Source of the DNA: Flexithrix dorotheae DSM 6795
Lineage (GTDB): Bacteria > Bacteroidota > Bacteroidia > Cytophagales > Flammeovirgaceae
DNA length: 64,000 nt
Assembly (NCBI RefSeq): GCF_000379765.1
Contig: NZ_KB903430.1
Coordinates: 282,945-346,944, forward strand
Direction of reading: 5' to 3'
Every line of letters starts with the position of its first letter. The first letter of the stretch is position 1. A program made the position numbers and the translations under genes. This document shows positions 25,906 to 35,589 of the stretch, in pieces. Under the pieces are notes generated by a model. That model was not told the DNA's origin. It was given only the letters and a program-made list of their open reading frames with translations, and ran no database searches.

Positions 25906-28014
25906 ATGACAATTATTAATAAAATCCGGGATAAATCCGGGTTGCTTTTTCTGGTCATTGGTGTCGCTATGTTAGCCTTTATCCTTGGAGATTTATTTTC
26001 AAGAAACTACTTATCACAAGGTAATGATCGTATTGTTGGAACTATAGCCGGTGAGGAAATCACTTTCCAGCAATTCTCCAATGCATTTGAAACTTTCAAA
26101 AACAACTACGAATCGAATGTAGGACGACCTGCAAGAGATGTAGAATTGCCCGGACTGAGACAACAAGCCTGGCAACAATTGGTTTTTGAAATTGCTTATA
26201 CTAAGGAATTTGAAAAGCTTGGTATTCAGGTTACTTCGGATGAAATGACAGATATGATTCAGGGGAATAACATTAACCCTGCTTTTGGAAACCTTTTTGT
26301 AAATCAGGAAACCGGAGAAGTGGACAGAGGAGCTATTAAAAACTTCCTGGCTTCATTGCCTCCAGGCCCTCCAACTAACCCCGGACATGCTTTCTTCTTA
26401 AATTTTGAGGCGAATCTCAGACCTAACAGATTGAGAGAAAAATACGAAGGTTTAATTAACCAGACCTATTATGCCACTGAAGCCGAGGCAAAAAGAGAAT
26501 ATGAAAGCCAGAATACCAAAGCTGATATCAGGTATGTGTATGTACCTTATACCAATATTCCAGATTCGGCAGTGGATGTTTCTGAAGGTGAGTTGAAATC
26601 ATACTATGACGATCATAAAGATGATTTTGAGAGAGACGGAACAGTTTCCCTGGATTATGTAACTTTCCCAATCAGTCCTACAGCTGAGGATATTGAGGAA
26701 ATTAAAAAAGAATTGGACGTAATTGTAGATAGATTTGCCAGTACTCAAAATGATTCTATCTTTATCGATGCCAACTCGGAAACCAATAATAATTTCCAGA
26801 TTTTCACTCCAAAAAATCTTCCCAAAGCAATTGATATCAATGAGTTGGAATTAGGGAAAGTTGTAGGACCTGTTCAGGAAGGGGATTTTTACAGGCTTTA
26901 TAAAGTGATTGATATCACTGAGGATACTGTAAATACTTTTGCAAGAGCAAGTCATATTCTGATAAAAGCTGATGACAGCAACAAAGCTGAGGCGAGAAGT
27001 AAGGCTCAGGATATTCTAAATCAAATAAGAAACGGAGCTGATTTTGCCGAAATGGCTCAACAACATGGTGAAGATGGAACTAAAGCCGTGGGAGGTGATT
27101 TAGGATGGTTCGATGACAAAACCATGGTTACCGAGTTTAATGATGCTGTGATGAACGCCAGTTCTTTAGGTTTAATCCCAAGGTTGGTGGAAACTCAATT
27201 CGGATTCCATATCATTTCGGTTACAGGTTTGAAAAACAACAAGAACTTCCTGATGGGAGTAGTTGAAAAGGAAATTGTTCCAAGTGATGATACAAGGAAT
27301 GAAATTTATAGAAAAACAACTCCATTCGGAAGTGACAGGTCAAAAGAAAATTTCATGAAAGCCTCTGAATTGGATTCATCCATTATCAGATACCAGGCAC
27401 TTAACATCAACAAAGAGGCACAGTCCATTAATAATATCTATGATAGAAATATCAGAACGATTATAACCTGGGCCTTCAGAGAGGCTGAAGTTGGAGATGT
27501 TTCTGAAATTTTAGAATTAGAAGACCAATATATCATTGCTCTTGTAACAGGCAAAACTGAGGACGGTATTGCAGAATTTGAGGACGTAAAGGATGAGATA
27601 AAAAGGATTCTTGTAAAAGAGAAAAAGAAAGCACAACTTATGGCCAAAATGGAAGGTTTAAGTGGTACTGTTGACGAAATCAGATTGGCATATGGTCCGG
27701 GAGCTACTGTTTCTTCAGCAACTGACATTTCATTAAGCAGTACTTCATTGCCATCTGTAGGATTTGCTCCGGTTACTATAGGAACTGTATTCGGAATGGC
27801 TGCAGGAGAATCTTCAGCACCAATTGCTGACGAAAATGGAATTTTGGTAGTAGAAGTTGATAAAATTGATGAAGCTTCAGAACTTGCTGAGTATTCTATT
27901 TACAAGCAACAATTAGAAGCCGCTCAAAATAATGTAAATACAGTAGCCCAAAAAATATCCAGTGTAATCAGTGATTATGCGGAGGTTGAAAACGAACTGT
28001 ATAAATATTACTAA
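25906..28014 (+). CDS. PpiD/SurA-type peptidyl-prolyl isomerase, membrane-anchored foldase
   Basis: A 702-residue protein with one N-terminal membrane anchor (LLFLVIGVAMLAFILGDLF, residues about 13-31) preceded by positive charge, so the bulk is periplasmic. A SurA_N-like helical region follows (ITFQQFSNAFETF, QQAWQQLVFEIAYTKEFEKLGI). A parvulin domain lies near residues 345-445 (ASHILIKADDSNKAEA, GGDLGWFDDKTMVTEFNDAV, VETQFGFHIISV), followed by a second, degenerate parvulin-like region. This is the usual layout of Bacteroidota PpiD-type chaperones that help fold exported and outer-membrane proteins. It is monocistronic, ended by a strong terminator. Confidence 0.92.
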   Translation: MTIINKIRDKSGLLFLVIGVAMLAFILGDLFSRNYLSQGNDRIVGTIAGEEITFQQFSNAFETFKNNYESNVGRPARDVELPGLRQQAWQQLVFEIAYTKEFEKLGIQVTSDEMTDMIQGNNINPAFGNLFVNQETGEVDRGAIKNFLASLPPGPPTNPGHAFFLNFEANLRPNRLREKYEGLINQTYYATEAEAKREYESQNTKADIRYVYVPYTNIPDSAVDVSEGELKSYYDDHKDDFERDGTVSLDYVTFPISPTAEDIEEIKKELDVIVDRFASTQNDSIFIDANSETNNNFQIFTPKNLPKAIDINELELGKVVGPVQEGDFYRLYKVIDITEDTVNTFARASHILIKADDSNKAEARSKAQDILNQIRNGADFAEMAQQHGEDGTKAVGGDLGWFDDKTMVTEFNDAVMNASSLGLIPRLVETQFGFHIISVTGLKNNKNFLMGVVEKEIVPSDDTRNEIYRKTTPFGSDRSKENFMKASELDSSIIRYQALNINKEAQSINNIYDRNIRTIITWAFREAEVGDVSEILELEDQYIIALVTGKTEDGIAEFEDVKDEIKRILVKEKKKAQLMAKMEGLSGTVDEIRLAYGPGATVSSATDISLSSTSLPSVGFAPVTIGTVFGMAAGESSAPIADENGILVVEVDKIDEASELAEYSIYKQQLEAAQNNVNTVAQKISSVISDYAEVENELYKYY

Positions 28015-28038
28015 AAGTAAATTTTAGGAATATCTAAA

Positions 28039-28074
28039 AATCCCCTGGAAAATGAATTCCAGGGGATTTTTTTT
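28039..28074 (+). terminator. Intrinsic terminator of the PpiD-like gene
   Basis: AATCCCCTGGAA and TTCCAGGGGATT form a perfect 12-base stem with a six-base loop followed by T residues, 25 bases after the stop codon. Confidence 0.88.
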
Positions 28075-28250
28075 GTTAAAACAAGTTTGGGGCACAAGCA
28101 TGTCTCATTCGTACAAAGTTCACCACCACCAAGACCAATTCAGCCTCTTAAATAAGCTGTTTCCAAAAGGGACAATCAATAGAAATAGACAACTGGAATA
28201 AAAAAACCAGAGCGCACACCCAAAAAAGCCATTGTTAATTTCAACAGAAC

Positions 28251-30644
28251 TCATCTGCTCTCCACTATTTTAAAATTTCTCGTGATCATTTCCCCTTCCT
28301 CATCAATTAAAATTAGCGTATGATCACCTGGTTCGGGCTGAAGTCCCATTTCATGAATCCTTTTGGTCTCCCCCAAAAACTCATCATCAAGATGCCAGTA
28401 AATTGTAGATGAAGCCTTTCGATGTGCCAATTCAAAAACTGCCTTACCCATAGTTCCATCCAGTTCTCTGGGGATAATAATCTGGGCATTTTCCGGAGGA
28501 TAAATCACCTGCATAGCCGCAGTACTCATTTTCAATTGTTGGTTGCAATCTGCCCTGAATGGCGGAACGGTTTTATAAAAAGCATTCTTCGATTTAAAAT
28601 ACCATTCTTGTACAGGAGGAAGCACAAAATAGGCTTCATGACGCATATTCGTCACAGATTCACAATCGCTTGTGACCTGTAAATCTTCTGTTTTACTCAG
28701 GTGAATTAATTTTTCGTATGGACAAACACTTGTGCGAATTCCAACCGCAGGAATATCCATAGAATCCACCTTTTGGCAAAATTCTCCGGCTAAATGGCCA
28801 CTATTTCTGCAAATCCTTGTTGTAGTTAACTCATCGTAGGGAGGAGTAAACCATTCTGAATTGGGCAAAAGATTAAAAACATCAAACAATATGGGAGCAG
28901 CGGCTGAAAACCCTGTCATTCCCGGCCTCCCTTCCCCATCGGCATTCCCTACCCAAACACCCACCACATACTTTGGATTTAGCCCAATGGCCCAGGCATC
29001 TCTATGGCCAAAACTAGTCCCGGTTTTCCAGGCTACTTTTTTAGATGTTTCAAATAATTCCCAGGACGACTCAGAATCCGGTCTGTAAACTTCTAACATA
29101 GCCTGAAACGTAAACCAGATAGCCGAAGCACTTAATTTAGAGCTTTTCGTGGTTATAGGTTCATGCCCTTCCTGCTCATCCTCCTTTTTATACCAGACAT
29201 TTTTCCAGTCCTGTGAAGCATAATGATAGGGAGCATGCTCCTGAAAATTATTGAGTGTTCGGGCCATACTTCCATAGGCAGAAACTAAATCCCATAATTT
29301 AGCCTCCGCACCACCCAGGATAAGTGAAAGACCATAATGATTGGGGGAACTCGTAATCGTACTCAAACCTAAATCCTGCAGTTTCAAATGAAACTTCTCC
29401 ACACTGTAATCCTGTAAAAGTTTAACCGCAGGCACATTAAGTGATCTGGCTAAGGCAAGATTAGCTTTTACAGCACCTTCATATTGTTTGTTGAAATTTT
29501 TCGGGGAGAATCCATTCAAATAAGTCGGTACATCTTCAACTATTGTTTCGGGGAGGATCAAACCCTCATGGAGCATAGAAGCGTATAAAAAAGGCTTTAA
29601 AATGCTTCCTGTACTTCTTGGGGCCATAATTACATCTACATCATCGCCATATTCTGTACTGCCCTCAATTGACGTATTGCCCACATAAGCCAGGGTTTTC
29701 CCGGTGGCCACCTCTATTACAATAGCTGCAGCATTGTAAATGTCATTATTTTTCAAATGGTGATGATGTTTTTTAATCACACTGCTGGTTCGGCTTTGTA
29801 AAAACCCATCAATGGTAGTCTGAATTTGCTTACCAGCATCCCCTTCATTCAGGGTTCTTGTCAATAGATGTGGTGCATCCATAGGTAATTTTACCGGAGC
29901 TCCGGGCAATTCTTCACTTTTCGCCAACTCGTAAGAAAGAGAATCGAGAATTCCTTTATGATATAATTTTTTAAGTAAGCGATCTCTTTTATTTTTCAAA
30001 ATCTGCTGATTTCTTCCGGGAAAAATAAGCCCTGGCTGATTGGGTAAAACAGCCAAAGTAGCGGCTTCTCCCCACGAAAGTTGAAATGGCGAACGTCCGT
30101 AATATCTCCAGGCAGCCGCCTCTAATCCTACAATATTTCCCCCAAATGGGGCATGAGAGGCATACTTGGATAAAATTTCTTTTTTGCTAAGTTTTAATTC
30201 CAGGCGTGTAGCCAAAATGATTTCTACAATTTTTTCCAAAAAAGTCCGGGAATTTCCTTTACGAGAAAGTCTGATGGTTTGCATGGTGAGGGTACTTCCC
30301 CCGCTCACAATCCTTCCTGATTTTAGGTTCTGATAAGTTGCCCTAAGTAAAGAAAATGGATTAAATCCTATGTGCTGGTAAAAATATTCGTCTTCAAAAA
30401 AGCGTATGGAGGTTTCAAATTTGGGGGGCACTTCGGACAGTTCCGGGAATCTCCATTGGCCATCTTTTGCAATAGAAGCACTCATGAGGTTTCCATCCGA
30501 ATCCATTAAAATTGTAGCTGTAGGGTCATTAAATAACTGTTCAGGCAGGCAAAAATAATAGCCTGTGAGCCCGGTAAAAACCACTCCTAAGAAGAAATAC
30601 TTATATTTTATCCCTATTCTCAAAATGAGTTTCCTGTTTGCCAA
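28251..30644 (-). CDS. pbpC: Penicillin-binding protein 1C (bifunctional glycosyltransferase/transpeptidase)
   Basis: A 797-residue protein with a single N-terminal membrane anchor (YFFLGVVFTGLTGYYFCL). The GT51 glycosyltransferase domain shows FFEDEYFYQHIGFNP (catalytic Glu), SGGSTLTMQTIRL and the KKEILSKYASHAPFGGN helix. The transpeptidase domain has SILK in STGSILKPF, SLN in LARSLN and KTGTS. A C-terminal BiPBP_C domain follows (YPPENAQIIIPRELDG). These are the PBP1C features. The frame has no ATG near its beginning; the start is read as TTG at 30644, with another TTG 21 bases later. PBP1C is often encoded beside an alpha-2-macroglobulin-like gene, which is absent here. Confidence 0.93.
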   Translation of the reverse strand: MANRKLILRIGIKYKYFFLGVVFTGLTGYYFCLPEQLFNDPTATILMDSDGNLMSASIAKDGQWRFPELSEVPPKFETSIRFFEDEYFYQHIGFNPFSLLRATYQNLKSGRIVSGGSTLTMQTIRLSRKGNSRTFLEKIVEIILATRLELKLSKKEILSKYASHAPFGGNIVGLEAAAWRYYGRSPFQLSWGEAATLAVLPNQPGLIFPGRNQQILKNKRDRLLKKLYHKGILDSLSYELAKSEELPGAPVKLPMDAPHLLTRTLNEGDAGKQIQTTIDGFLQSRTSSVIKKHHHHLKNNDIYNAAAIVIEVATGKTLAYVGNTSIEGSTEYGDDVDVIMAPRSTGSILKPFLYASMLHEGLILPETIVEDVPTYLNGFSPKNFNKQYEGAVKANLALARSLNVPAVKLLQDYSVEKFHLKLQDLGLSTITSSPNHYGLSLILGGAEAKLWDLVSAYGSMARTLNNFQEHAPYHYASQDWKNVWYKKEDEQEGHEPITTKSSKLSASAIWFTFQAMLEVYRPDSESSWELFETSKKVAWKTGTSFGHRDAWAIGLNPKYVVGVWVGNADGEGRPGMTGFSAAAPILFDVFNLLPNSEWFTPPYDELTTTRICRNSGHLAGEFCQKVDSMDIPAVGIRTSVCPYEKLIHLSKTEDLQVTSDCESVTNMRHEAYFVLPPVQEWYFKSKNAFYKTVPPFRADCNQQLKMSTAAMQVIYPPENAQIIIPRELDGTMGKAVFELAHRKASSTIYWHLDDEFLGETKRIHEMGLQPEPGDHTLILIDEEGEMITRNFKIVESR

Positions 30645-30880
30645 AATTTCACGTTTTTCTCCACAAAAAACAATGATCGTTTATATGGTACAAAAATCCG
30701 CAAACTGTTTTGAAATTATTTGAACGGATACAACCAAAATTCTAAATTCATGGCTACTAAAAGTAATTTCAATATTAAAAATTCCCGGTATAATTAAAAT
30801 TTCACCTTAATATTTTATTTTTTTTACCATATTTGGGGGATTTTAAAAACTAGACGAATTCTGCGCAAAGAATCCACCAC

Positions 30881-32365
30881 ATGAAGAGATTGCTTTTTTT
30901 GTTGATTTTCATTGGATCACTGATAATTACACCTACCATAAATTTATTTGCATCTGAACTGACAAACGTTTCATCAGTCACAAATGAACTAAATATTTCA
31001 TCGGGAGGGGAAGGAGATGCACACCATTTACCTTCAGCTTTTTCAGTTATACCATTCGCCATACTTTTATTAATGATTGCCACAGGGCCATTATTTTATG
31101 AGCACTTCTGGCATAAAAACTACCCTAAAGTGGCAGTTTCACTGGCCGTAATTGTAGTAGGGTACTATTTATTTGTACTCCATAATACCCACGGACCGGT
31201 TCATGCCCTGTTTGAATATTTCCAGTTTATATCCCTTTTAACCGGATTGTATATTGCCTCTGGAGGTATCCTGATAGAAATTGATAAGGAAGGCAAACCA
31301 CTTTTAAATGTAATTATATTGTTTATTGGGGCCATTATATCCAACGTGATTGGAACTACTGGAGCTTCCATGTTATTAATTCGTCCGTTTATACGGCTTA
31401 ATAAACATAGAATTAAACCCTACCATGTTATTTTCTTCATATTTTTGGTAAGTAACATTGGAGGAAGCCTTACCCCTATTGGTGATCCACCATTGTTTTT
31501 AGGTTTTTTGAAAGGTGTTCCTTTTTCCTGGACATTTTTCCATAACTTCCCAGCCTGGATATTTGCAGTAATTATTTTCTGTATCCTATTCTTCTTTTTT
31601 GACAAGAGGAATAAAGATGAAAACCCGCTTTTTGCCGGGGATAATGGAGAGCGTTCCGGAAAAATCACCATTACGGGAGGAAAGAACTTCCTTTGGTTGG
31701 GAGTAGTAATTGCAGCCGTTTTTCTGGACCCGAATGTAGATGGATTTGAATGGGTTCCTAGTATACATTATGATGGCCAAAAATTCTCTTTTGTGCGGGA
31801 AATAATTATGCTTTCAGTGGCATTCATGTCCTATAAATTTGCTAACCCTGTTGCTCTAAAAGGAAATGAATTCAACTTCGAACCGATACGGGAAGTAGCT
31901 TTTATTTTTATTGGGATTTTTGGCACCATGATGCCTGCACTGGAACTAGTCGCAAGCTTTGCAGGCTCTGAAGCCGGTAGTGCCTTAATTAATCATAATA
32001 CACTTTATTGGGGAACGGGTTTAATCTCAGGAATTTTGGATAATGCTCCTACGTATCTCAACTTTTTCGCTGCGGCTCTTGCGGCCCAGGGAGGATCTAT
32101 AAATATCCCCTCAGAGGTAGTCAATTTTGCTTATGGTGATGGTTATGTAGATTCGGTGCTACAGCTCACTGCAATTTCAGTGGCTTCTGTATTCTTCGGA
32201 GCGATGACTTATATTGGAAACGGGCCAAATTTCATGGTAAAATCTATTGCAGAGCAGGTAGGAATTCAAATGCCCTCATTCTTTGGGTATATTATCAGGT
32301 TTTCAATACCTATTTTATTACCTATTCTTTTCATCGTCTGGCTGGTATTTTTTGCATTTATATAA
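30881..32365 (+). CDS. Sodium:proton antiporter-like / CitMHS-type transporter
   Basis: A 494-residue polytopic membrane protein. An N-terminal hydrophobic segment that may be a cleaved signal (MKRLLFLLIFIGSLIITPTINLFAS) precedes about a dozen membrane helices. Diagnostic stretches include GPLFYEHFWHKNYPKVAVSL, IGTTGASMLLIRPFI and, best of all, SNIGGSLTPIGDPPLFLGFL, and near the end GILDNAPTYLNFFAAAL and GNGPNFMVKSIAE. These match the NhaD/CitMHS_2 group annotated as Na+/H+ antiporters. Ion specificity is inferred from the family. The S41 peptidase gene starts 61 bases after its stop. Confidence 0.88.
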   Translation: MKRLLFLLIFIGSLIITPTINLFASELTNVSSVTNELNISSGGEGDAHHLPSAFSVIPFAILLLMIATGPLFYEHFWHKNYPKVAVSLAVIVVGYYLFVLHNTHGPVHALFEYFQFISLLTGLYIASGGILIEIDKEGKPLLNVIILFIGAIISNVIGTTGASMLLIRPFIRLNKHRIKPYHVIFFIFLVSNIGGSLTPIGDPPLFLGFLKGVPFSWTFFHNFPAWIFAVIIFCILFFFFDKRNKDENPLFAGDNGERSGKITITGGKNFLWLGVVIAAVFLDPNVDGFEWVPSIHYDGQKFSFVREIIMLSVAFMSYKFANPVALKGNEFNFEPIREVAFIFIGIFGTMMPALELVASFAGSEAGSALINHNTLYWGTGLISGILDNAPTYLNFFAAALAAQGGSINIPSEVVNFAYGDGYVDSVLQLTAISVASVFFGAMTYIGNGPNFMVKSIAEQVGIQMPSFFGYIIRFSIPILLPILFIVWLVFFAFI

Positions 32366-32415
32366 AAAATTTACAGTTCAGCTAAAAAATTGAAATCTTA
32401 CATTACCCTTTTTCG

Positions 32416-32423
32416 TAAATTTG
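32416..32423 (+). promoter_or_regulatory. -7-box-like sequence directly before the S41 gene
   Basis: TAAATTTG fits TAnnTTTG but ends only three bases before the ATG at 32427. If used, the transcript would be nearly leaderless. A TTG lies at 32390-32392, slightly farther than the usual -33 distance. Confidence 0.3.
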
Positions 32424-32426
32424 TTT

Positions 32427-33878
32427 ATGGGTAAAAGGGTAATTTTTTTAACTATACAAATTTTTCTGCTTTTTTCAGTTCAGGTTTTCGCACAGGATAC
32501 CTTAACTACAGCAGAAATGCGGAAAGATCTTGCCTATCTCAAAAATTTAATCCTTACCACTCATCCCCAACCATTTACCTACATTAGTAATCAGCAATTT
32601 GAACTTGCATTTCAGAAAGCTGAACTAGAGGTGGAACAAAAACTTACTCCCCTGGACTTTTCGGCTGTACTTTCCGAGCTCACCGGAAAATTAAAAGACA
32701 CTCATTTTAGAATAATTTTCAATGAAGCCTTTCAGGAATACCTGAAAAACGGAGGCTACTACCTTGATATTAATATAAAAATCCTTTCCGATAAAATGTT
32801 TCTGGTAAAGGGTGGTGAAAACCTGATCGAAAAAGGCAGTGAAATCCTGGAAATAAATGGGAATTCATCGAAGGAAATAATTGACAGGCTATCAAAATTA
32901 AGCCTTACGGAAGGAAATGTATCAGCAACCCGAACCAGGATTGTAGAATCATTTTTTAAAATGTTCTACCCAATGGTTTATCCAATAGATAGCCTGAATA
33001 ATGTCAAATTCAGGACCTTCCCTTCCGGAAGCGTAAAGGAAATTTTCTTACCTTCTCAAAAACTTGACGAAGCCACACAAAAAGAAACCCATAAAAAGCA
33101 AAACAAAAAATTCCCCTATGAACTAAAATTTTGGAATAATGGAGCCATTGCACAGCTCATCATCCGATCCTTTTCCGAAGGTAGAGACAAGGATTTCAAA
33201 AAATTTATCAAAAAATCGTTTGTCACCTTTCAGCTGAGAAATACACGGGCACTTATTATTGACCTCAGAAATAATGGCGGAGGATCGCAACAACGGATGA
33301 ACTGTTTATTTTCCTACATTGGTGGTGAAGAACAAATTCTGGCTAATACCATCCTCAAGCAAAGCGAACTTTCCAGAAGGTTGTTTCGAAAGCGGTTCTT
33401 GTATTGCGGAAGTCTGATTGCGCCAATTATTGAAAGGGGAACTGGGGAAGGACAACAAACCAGGGGGGCAATAAAAACTAAAATTGGAGAGTTGGATACT
33501 GCTTATTTTAACAATCCTGCCAGATATAAAAAGGACCTGATTTTTAAAGGCAAAACTTATGTGTTGGCCAATGGCCTGACAGGCTCGGCTAGTGCTCTTT
33601 TCTCAGCGGCAATACAGCAAAAAGGCCTGGGAAAAGTGATTGGAGAAGAATGCATGACTACTGTAGACGGAACTTTCGGGATGTCTTTAAAAGATGAACT
33701 ACCAGAATCTAAATTACCACTGGTTATTTCCATCATGCGGTTCAACCTGAACAATGATTTTAAATATTCTCCTGAACCTTTTCAGCCGCATTTTTTAGTG
33801 GAGGAAAAAATAGAAGATTTGGTGGTGGATAAGGATACCCAACTGGAATTTGCTCTGGATTTGATTAGAAAAAAGTAG
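32427..33878 (+). CDS. Exported S41 family peptidase
   Basis: Start taken at ATG 32427 (a TTG two codons upstream also keeps frame), giving 483 residues. A signal peptide is clear (MGKRVIFLTIQIFLLFSVQVFAQ). An N-terminal helical domain (LAYLKNLILTTHPQPFTYIS) and a PDZ-like middle precede the S41 core: TRALIIDLRNNGGGSQQRM, then YVLANGLTGSASALFSAAIQQ with probable nucleophile Ser387, then GEECMTTVDGTFG. The usual Glu after the Ser-Ala-Ser is replaced (SASALF). S41 peptidases cleave C-terminal or unfolded segments. Likely periplasmic; substrate unknown. Confidence 0.88.
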   Translation: MGKRVIFLTIQIFLLFSVQVFAQDTLTTAEMRKDLAYLKNLILTTHPQPFTYISNQQFELAFQKAELEVEQKLTPLDFSAVLSELTGKLKDTHFRIIFNEAFQEYLKNGGYYLDINIKILSDKMFLVKGGENLIEKGSEILEINGNSSKEIIDRLSKLSLTEGNVSATRTRIVESFFKMFYPMVYPIDSLNNVKFRTFPSGSVKEIFLPSQKLDEATQKETHKKQNKKFPYELKFWNNGAIAQLIIRSFSEGRDKDFKKFIKKSFVTFQLRNTRALIIDLRNNGGGSQQRMNCLFSYIGGEEQILANTILKQSELSRRLFRKRFLYCGSLIAPIIERGTGEGQQTRGAIKTKIGELDTAYFNNPARYKKDLIFKGKTYVLANGLTGSASALFSAAIQQKGLGKVIGEECMTTVDGTFGMSLKDELPESKLPLVISIMRFNLNNDFKYSPEPFQPHFLVEEKIEDLVVDKDTQLEFALDLIRKK

Positions 33879-33921
33879 ACCTGTCTGAAAGATGGTTTGG
33901 AAGGTTACGCTAATTGCATTC

Positions 33922-34140
33922 TCAGAATACAGGCCGCTTTCCTGCCATTAAATGAAATCCTAAAAATGAAATTACGGAGTATACCAGTAAATGAAATGGT
34001 TGTAGGCCTCTGTATAGATTGAGCTCTATATGATTAAAAAAACATATCTCGCAATTATCTTTTCCCAGGGCAACATTTATCCCTGCTAAAAACACCCCAA
34101 AAAACCCTATTAAGAATAAGATAAAGCCCAATTTTTTCAT
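33922..34140 (-). CDS. Small membrane protein of unknown function
   Basis: A 72-residue frame with two hydrophobic segments, LGFILFLIGFFGVFLAGINVAL near the N-terminus and FHLLVYSVISFLGFHLMAG near the C-terminus, separated by a short loop containing CEIC. Positive residues at both ends fit a two-helix membrane protein. I do not recognise a family; the CxxC may bind metal or form a disulfide. It converges with the S41 gene 43 bases away. Some 297 bases upstream without other genes could hold its promoter and the gldB 3' region. Confidence 0.5.
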   Translation of the reverse strand: MKKLGFILFLIGFFGVFLAGINVALGKDNCEICFFNHIELNLYRGLQPFHLLVYSVISFLGFHLMAGKRPVF

Positions 34141-34437
34141 TTAGTTTCAGTATTAGTTTTGTTGACTGGTTTAATTAATACTGTTTAAATAAAATTTAAT
34201 GCCAGGTAAGGCAGGCTCTAAAAAAATTATTGTTAAAATTTAGTTAAAAAAATCAAGTTAGCGGCAAAATCCTAATCTCAGTCAAATCCGGGTCATAACA
34301 ACCATTAAATAAAATTTCAAAAATAGATGCAGGTGGGAATAAAGAGGAATTCTTCCAAAAACAAAATATATTTTTAAGCCACCAAAATGTAGAAAGTTTC
34401 CTCAAAAATCCACATTTTGGCTGGCCCTGATTTCTGA

Positions 34438-35457
34438 TTACCGCTGAGGTTTATACCTGGACTTTTGAAAAATTTCCTGAGCATTATTCATATCCATAAG
34501 GGCTTTTAAATCCACTTCCGGATTTTTCTTTTGGAATTGTTTAATAATTTGCCATCCCAGCCATCTGCCAATTCTTGGCGGGCAATTATCGGCTACTTCC
34601 GGAGTAGAAGGCCTTTCCCCCACATATCGGTTTTTATCGTCATTACTGGTTTTATAAAACACATTATCTTCCACAAAAACCCCAAATATCCGGTCTTCAA
34701 ATTGTTGGCACCAATTCAATTGTGCGGTGGTATATCCCAATAAAACAGAATCACTTTTATAGGGCAACAATTTATTAGTAAATTCAATAGCCTTACCATA
34801 ATAAAGCATATCCGCCAGCAATGTCTTATCTTTAAAATCGTAATTGTTATATTTCTGGCTGATGTACATAAGGGTGTTGGGCACGATGTAATCTTTTTCC
34901 AGCCTTCTTATTATGTATTGAGGTGTATTTTGTGGAAAATATGTTCCCCCTACCCCAGTAAAATATTCAAGGCCAATCACGACCACACTATCAGTAATAA
35001 ACAAATCTTTACCAAAGCCAAAAGCTCCAAACCCGGAAACCGAAGTGTAAATTTTGGGAATTACAAAGTCCGGATAATAGTACTTGGCGAGCCGAAATGC
35101 CAGCTCAAACTCCTCCTCTAAATCTTCCATTTCCCCAAATATTTTTTCTGTATCCATCAGAAGAGTATCCGTATGGACATCTGTAGCTAATTCATAAATG
35201 GTATTAATCAGAATAGAATCGTGAGGATAGTTACTTCTTTTAAAATACAAGTCTGAAAACTCCGGATTTTGATTTATAAAACTGGCAATGCTTTCTCTGG
35301 ATTCCGGCATTAAAAGTTCTCTTTCGATTCTGGTAAATTCCACATCAATTTTCGGAATCTGTGAAAGGTCGGGAATTTCTTCTTCCTCTTCCGAACAGGC
35401 TAAAAACAAAATGGGAAATATGATAAAAGCGAAATAAAAAAATAACTTTTTGTGCAT
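34438..35457 (-). CDS. gldB: Gliding motility lipoprotein GldB
   Basis: Start taken at MHKKLFFYF (35457), giving 339 residues; the open frame extends 15 codons further but without ATG logic or signal-peptide sense. The signal peptide ends in a lipobox (LFLACSEEEEE), so the mature protein is a lipoprotein. The body matches GldB: DVEFTRIERELL, an SGFGAFGFGKDLFITDS segment, YIIRRLEKDYIVPNTL, LLADMLYYGKAIEFTNKLLP, TTAQLNWCQQFEDRIFGVFVE and PRIGRWLGWQIIKQFQKKNPEVDL. GldB is required for gliding in Flavobacterium and is also widespread in Bacteroidota that are not known to glide. It lies at the end of a minus-strand gene run. Confidence 0.9.
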   Translation of the reverse strand: MHKKLFFYFAFIIFPILFLACSEEEEEIPDLSQIPKIDVEFTRIERELLMPESRESIASFINQNPEFSDLYFKRSNYPHDSILINTIYELATDVHTDTLLMDTEKIFGEMEDLEEEFELAFRLAKYYYPDFVIPKIYTSVSGFGAFGFGKDLFITDSVVVIGLEYFTGVGGTYFPQNTPQYIIRRLEKDYIVPNTLMYISQKYNNYDFKDKTLLADMLYYGKAIEFTNKLLPYKSDSVLLGYTTAQLNWCQQFEDRIFGVFVEDNVFYKTSNDDKNRYVGERPSTPEVADNCPPRIGRWLGWQIIKQFQKKNPEVDLKALMDMNNAQEIFQKSRYKPQR

Positions 35458-35589
35458 TTTTAAAATAAGACAGTCAAAAAAATAAAGCACCTGGAATGGC
35501 ACCCTTTTACATTACGCAAATATCATGAAATATTGCTTTAATTTAAATGAGTATTTCCATTACATTACCCCCAATCAGCCAGGTATCTT

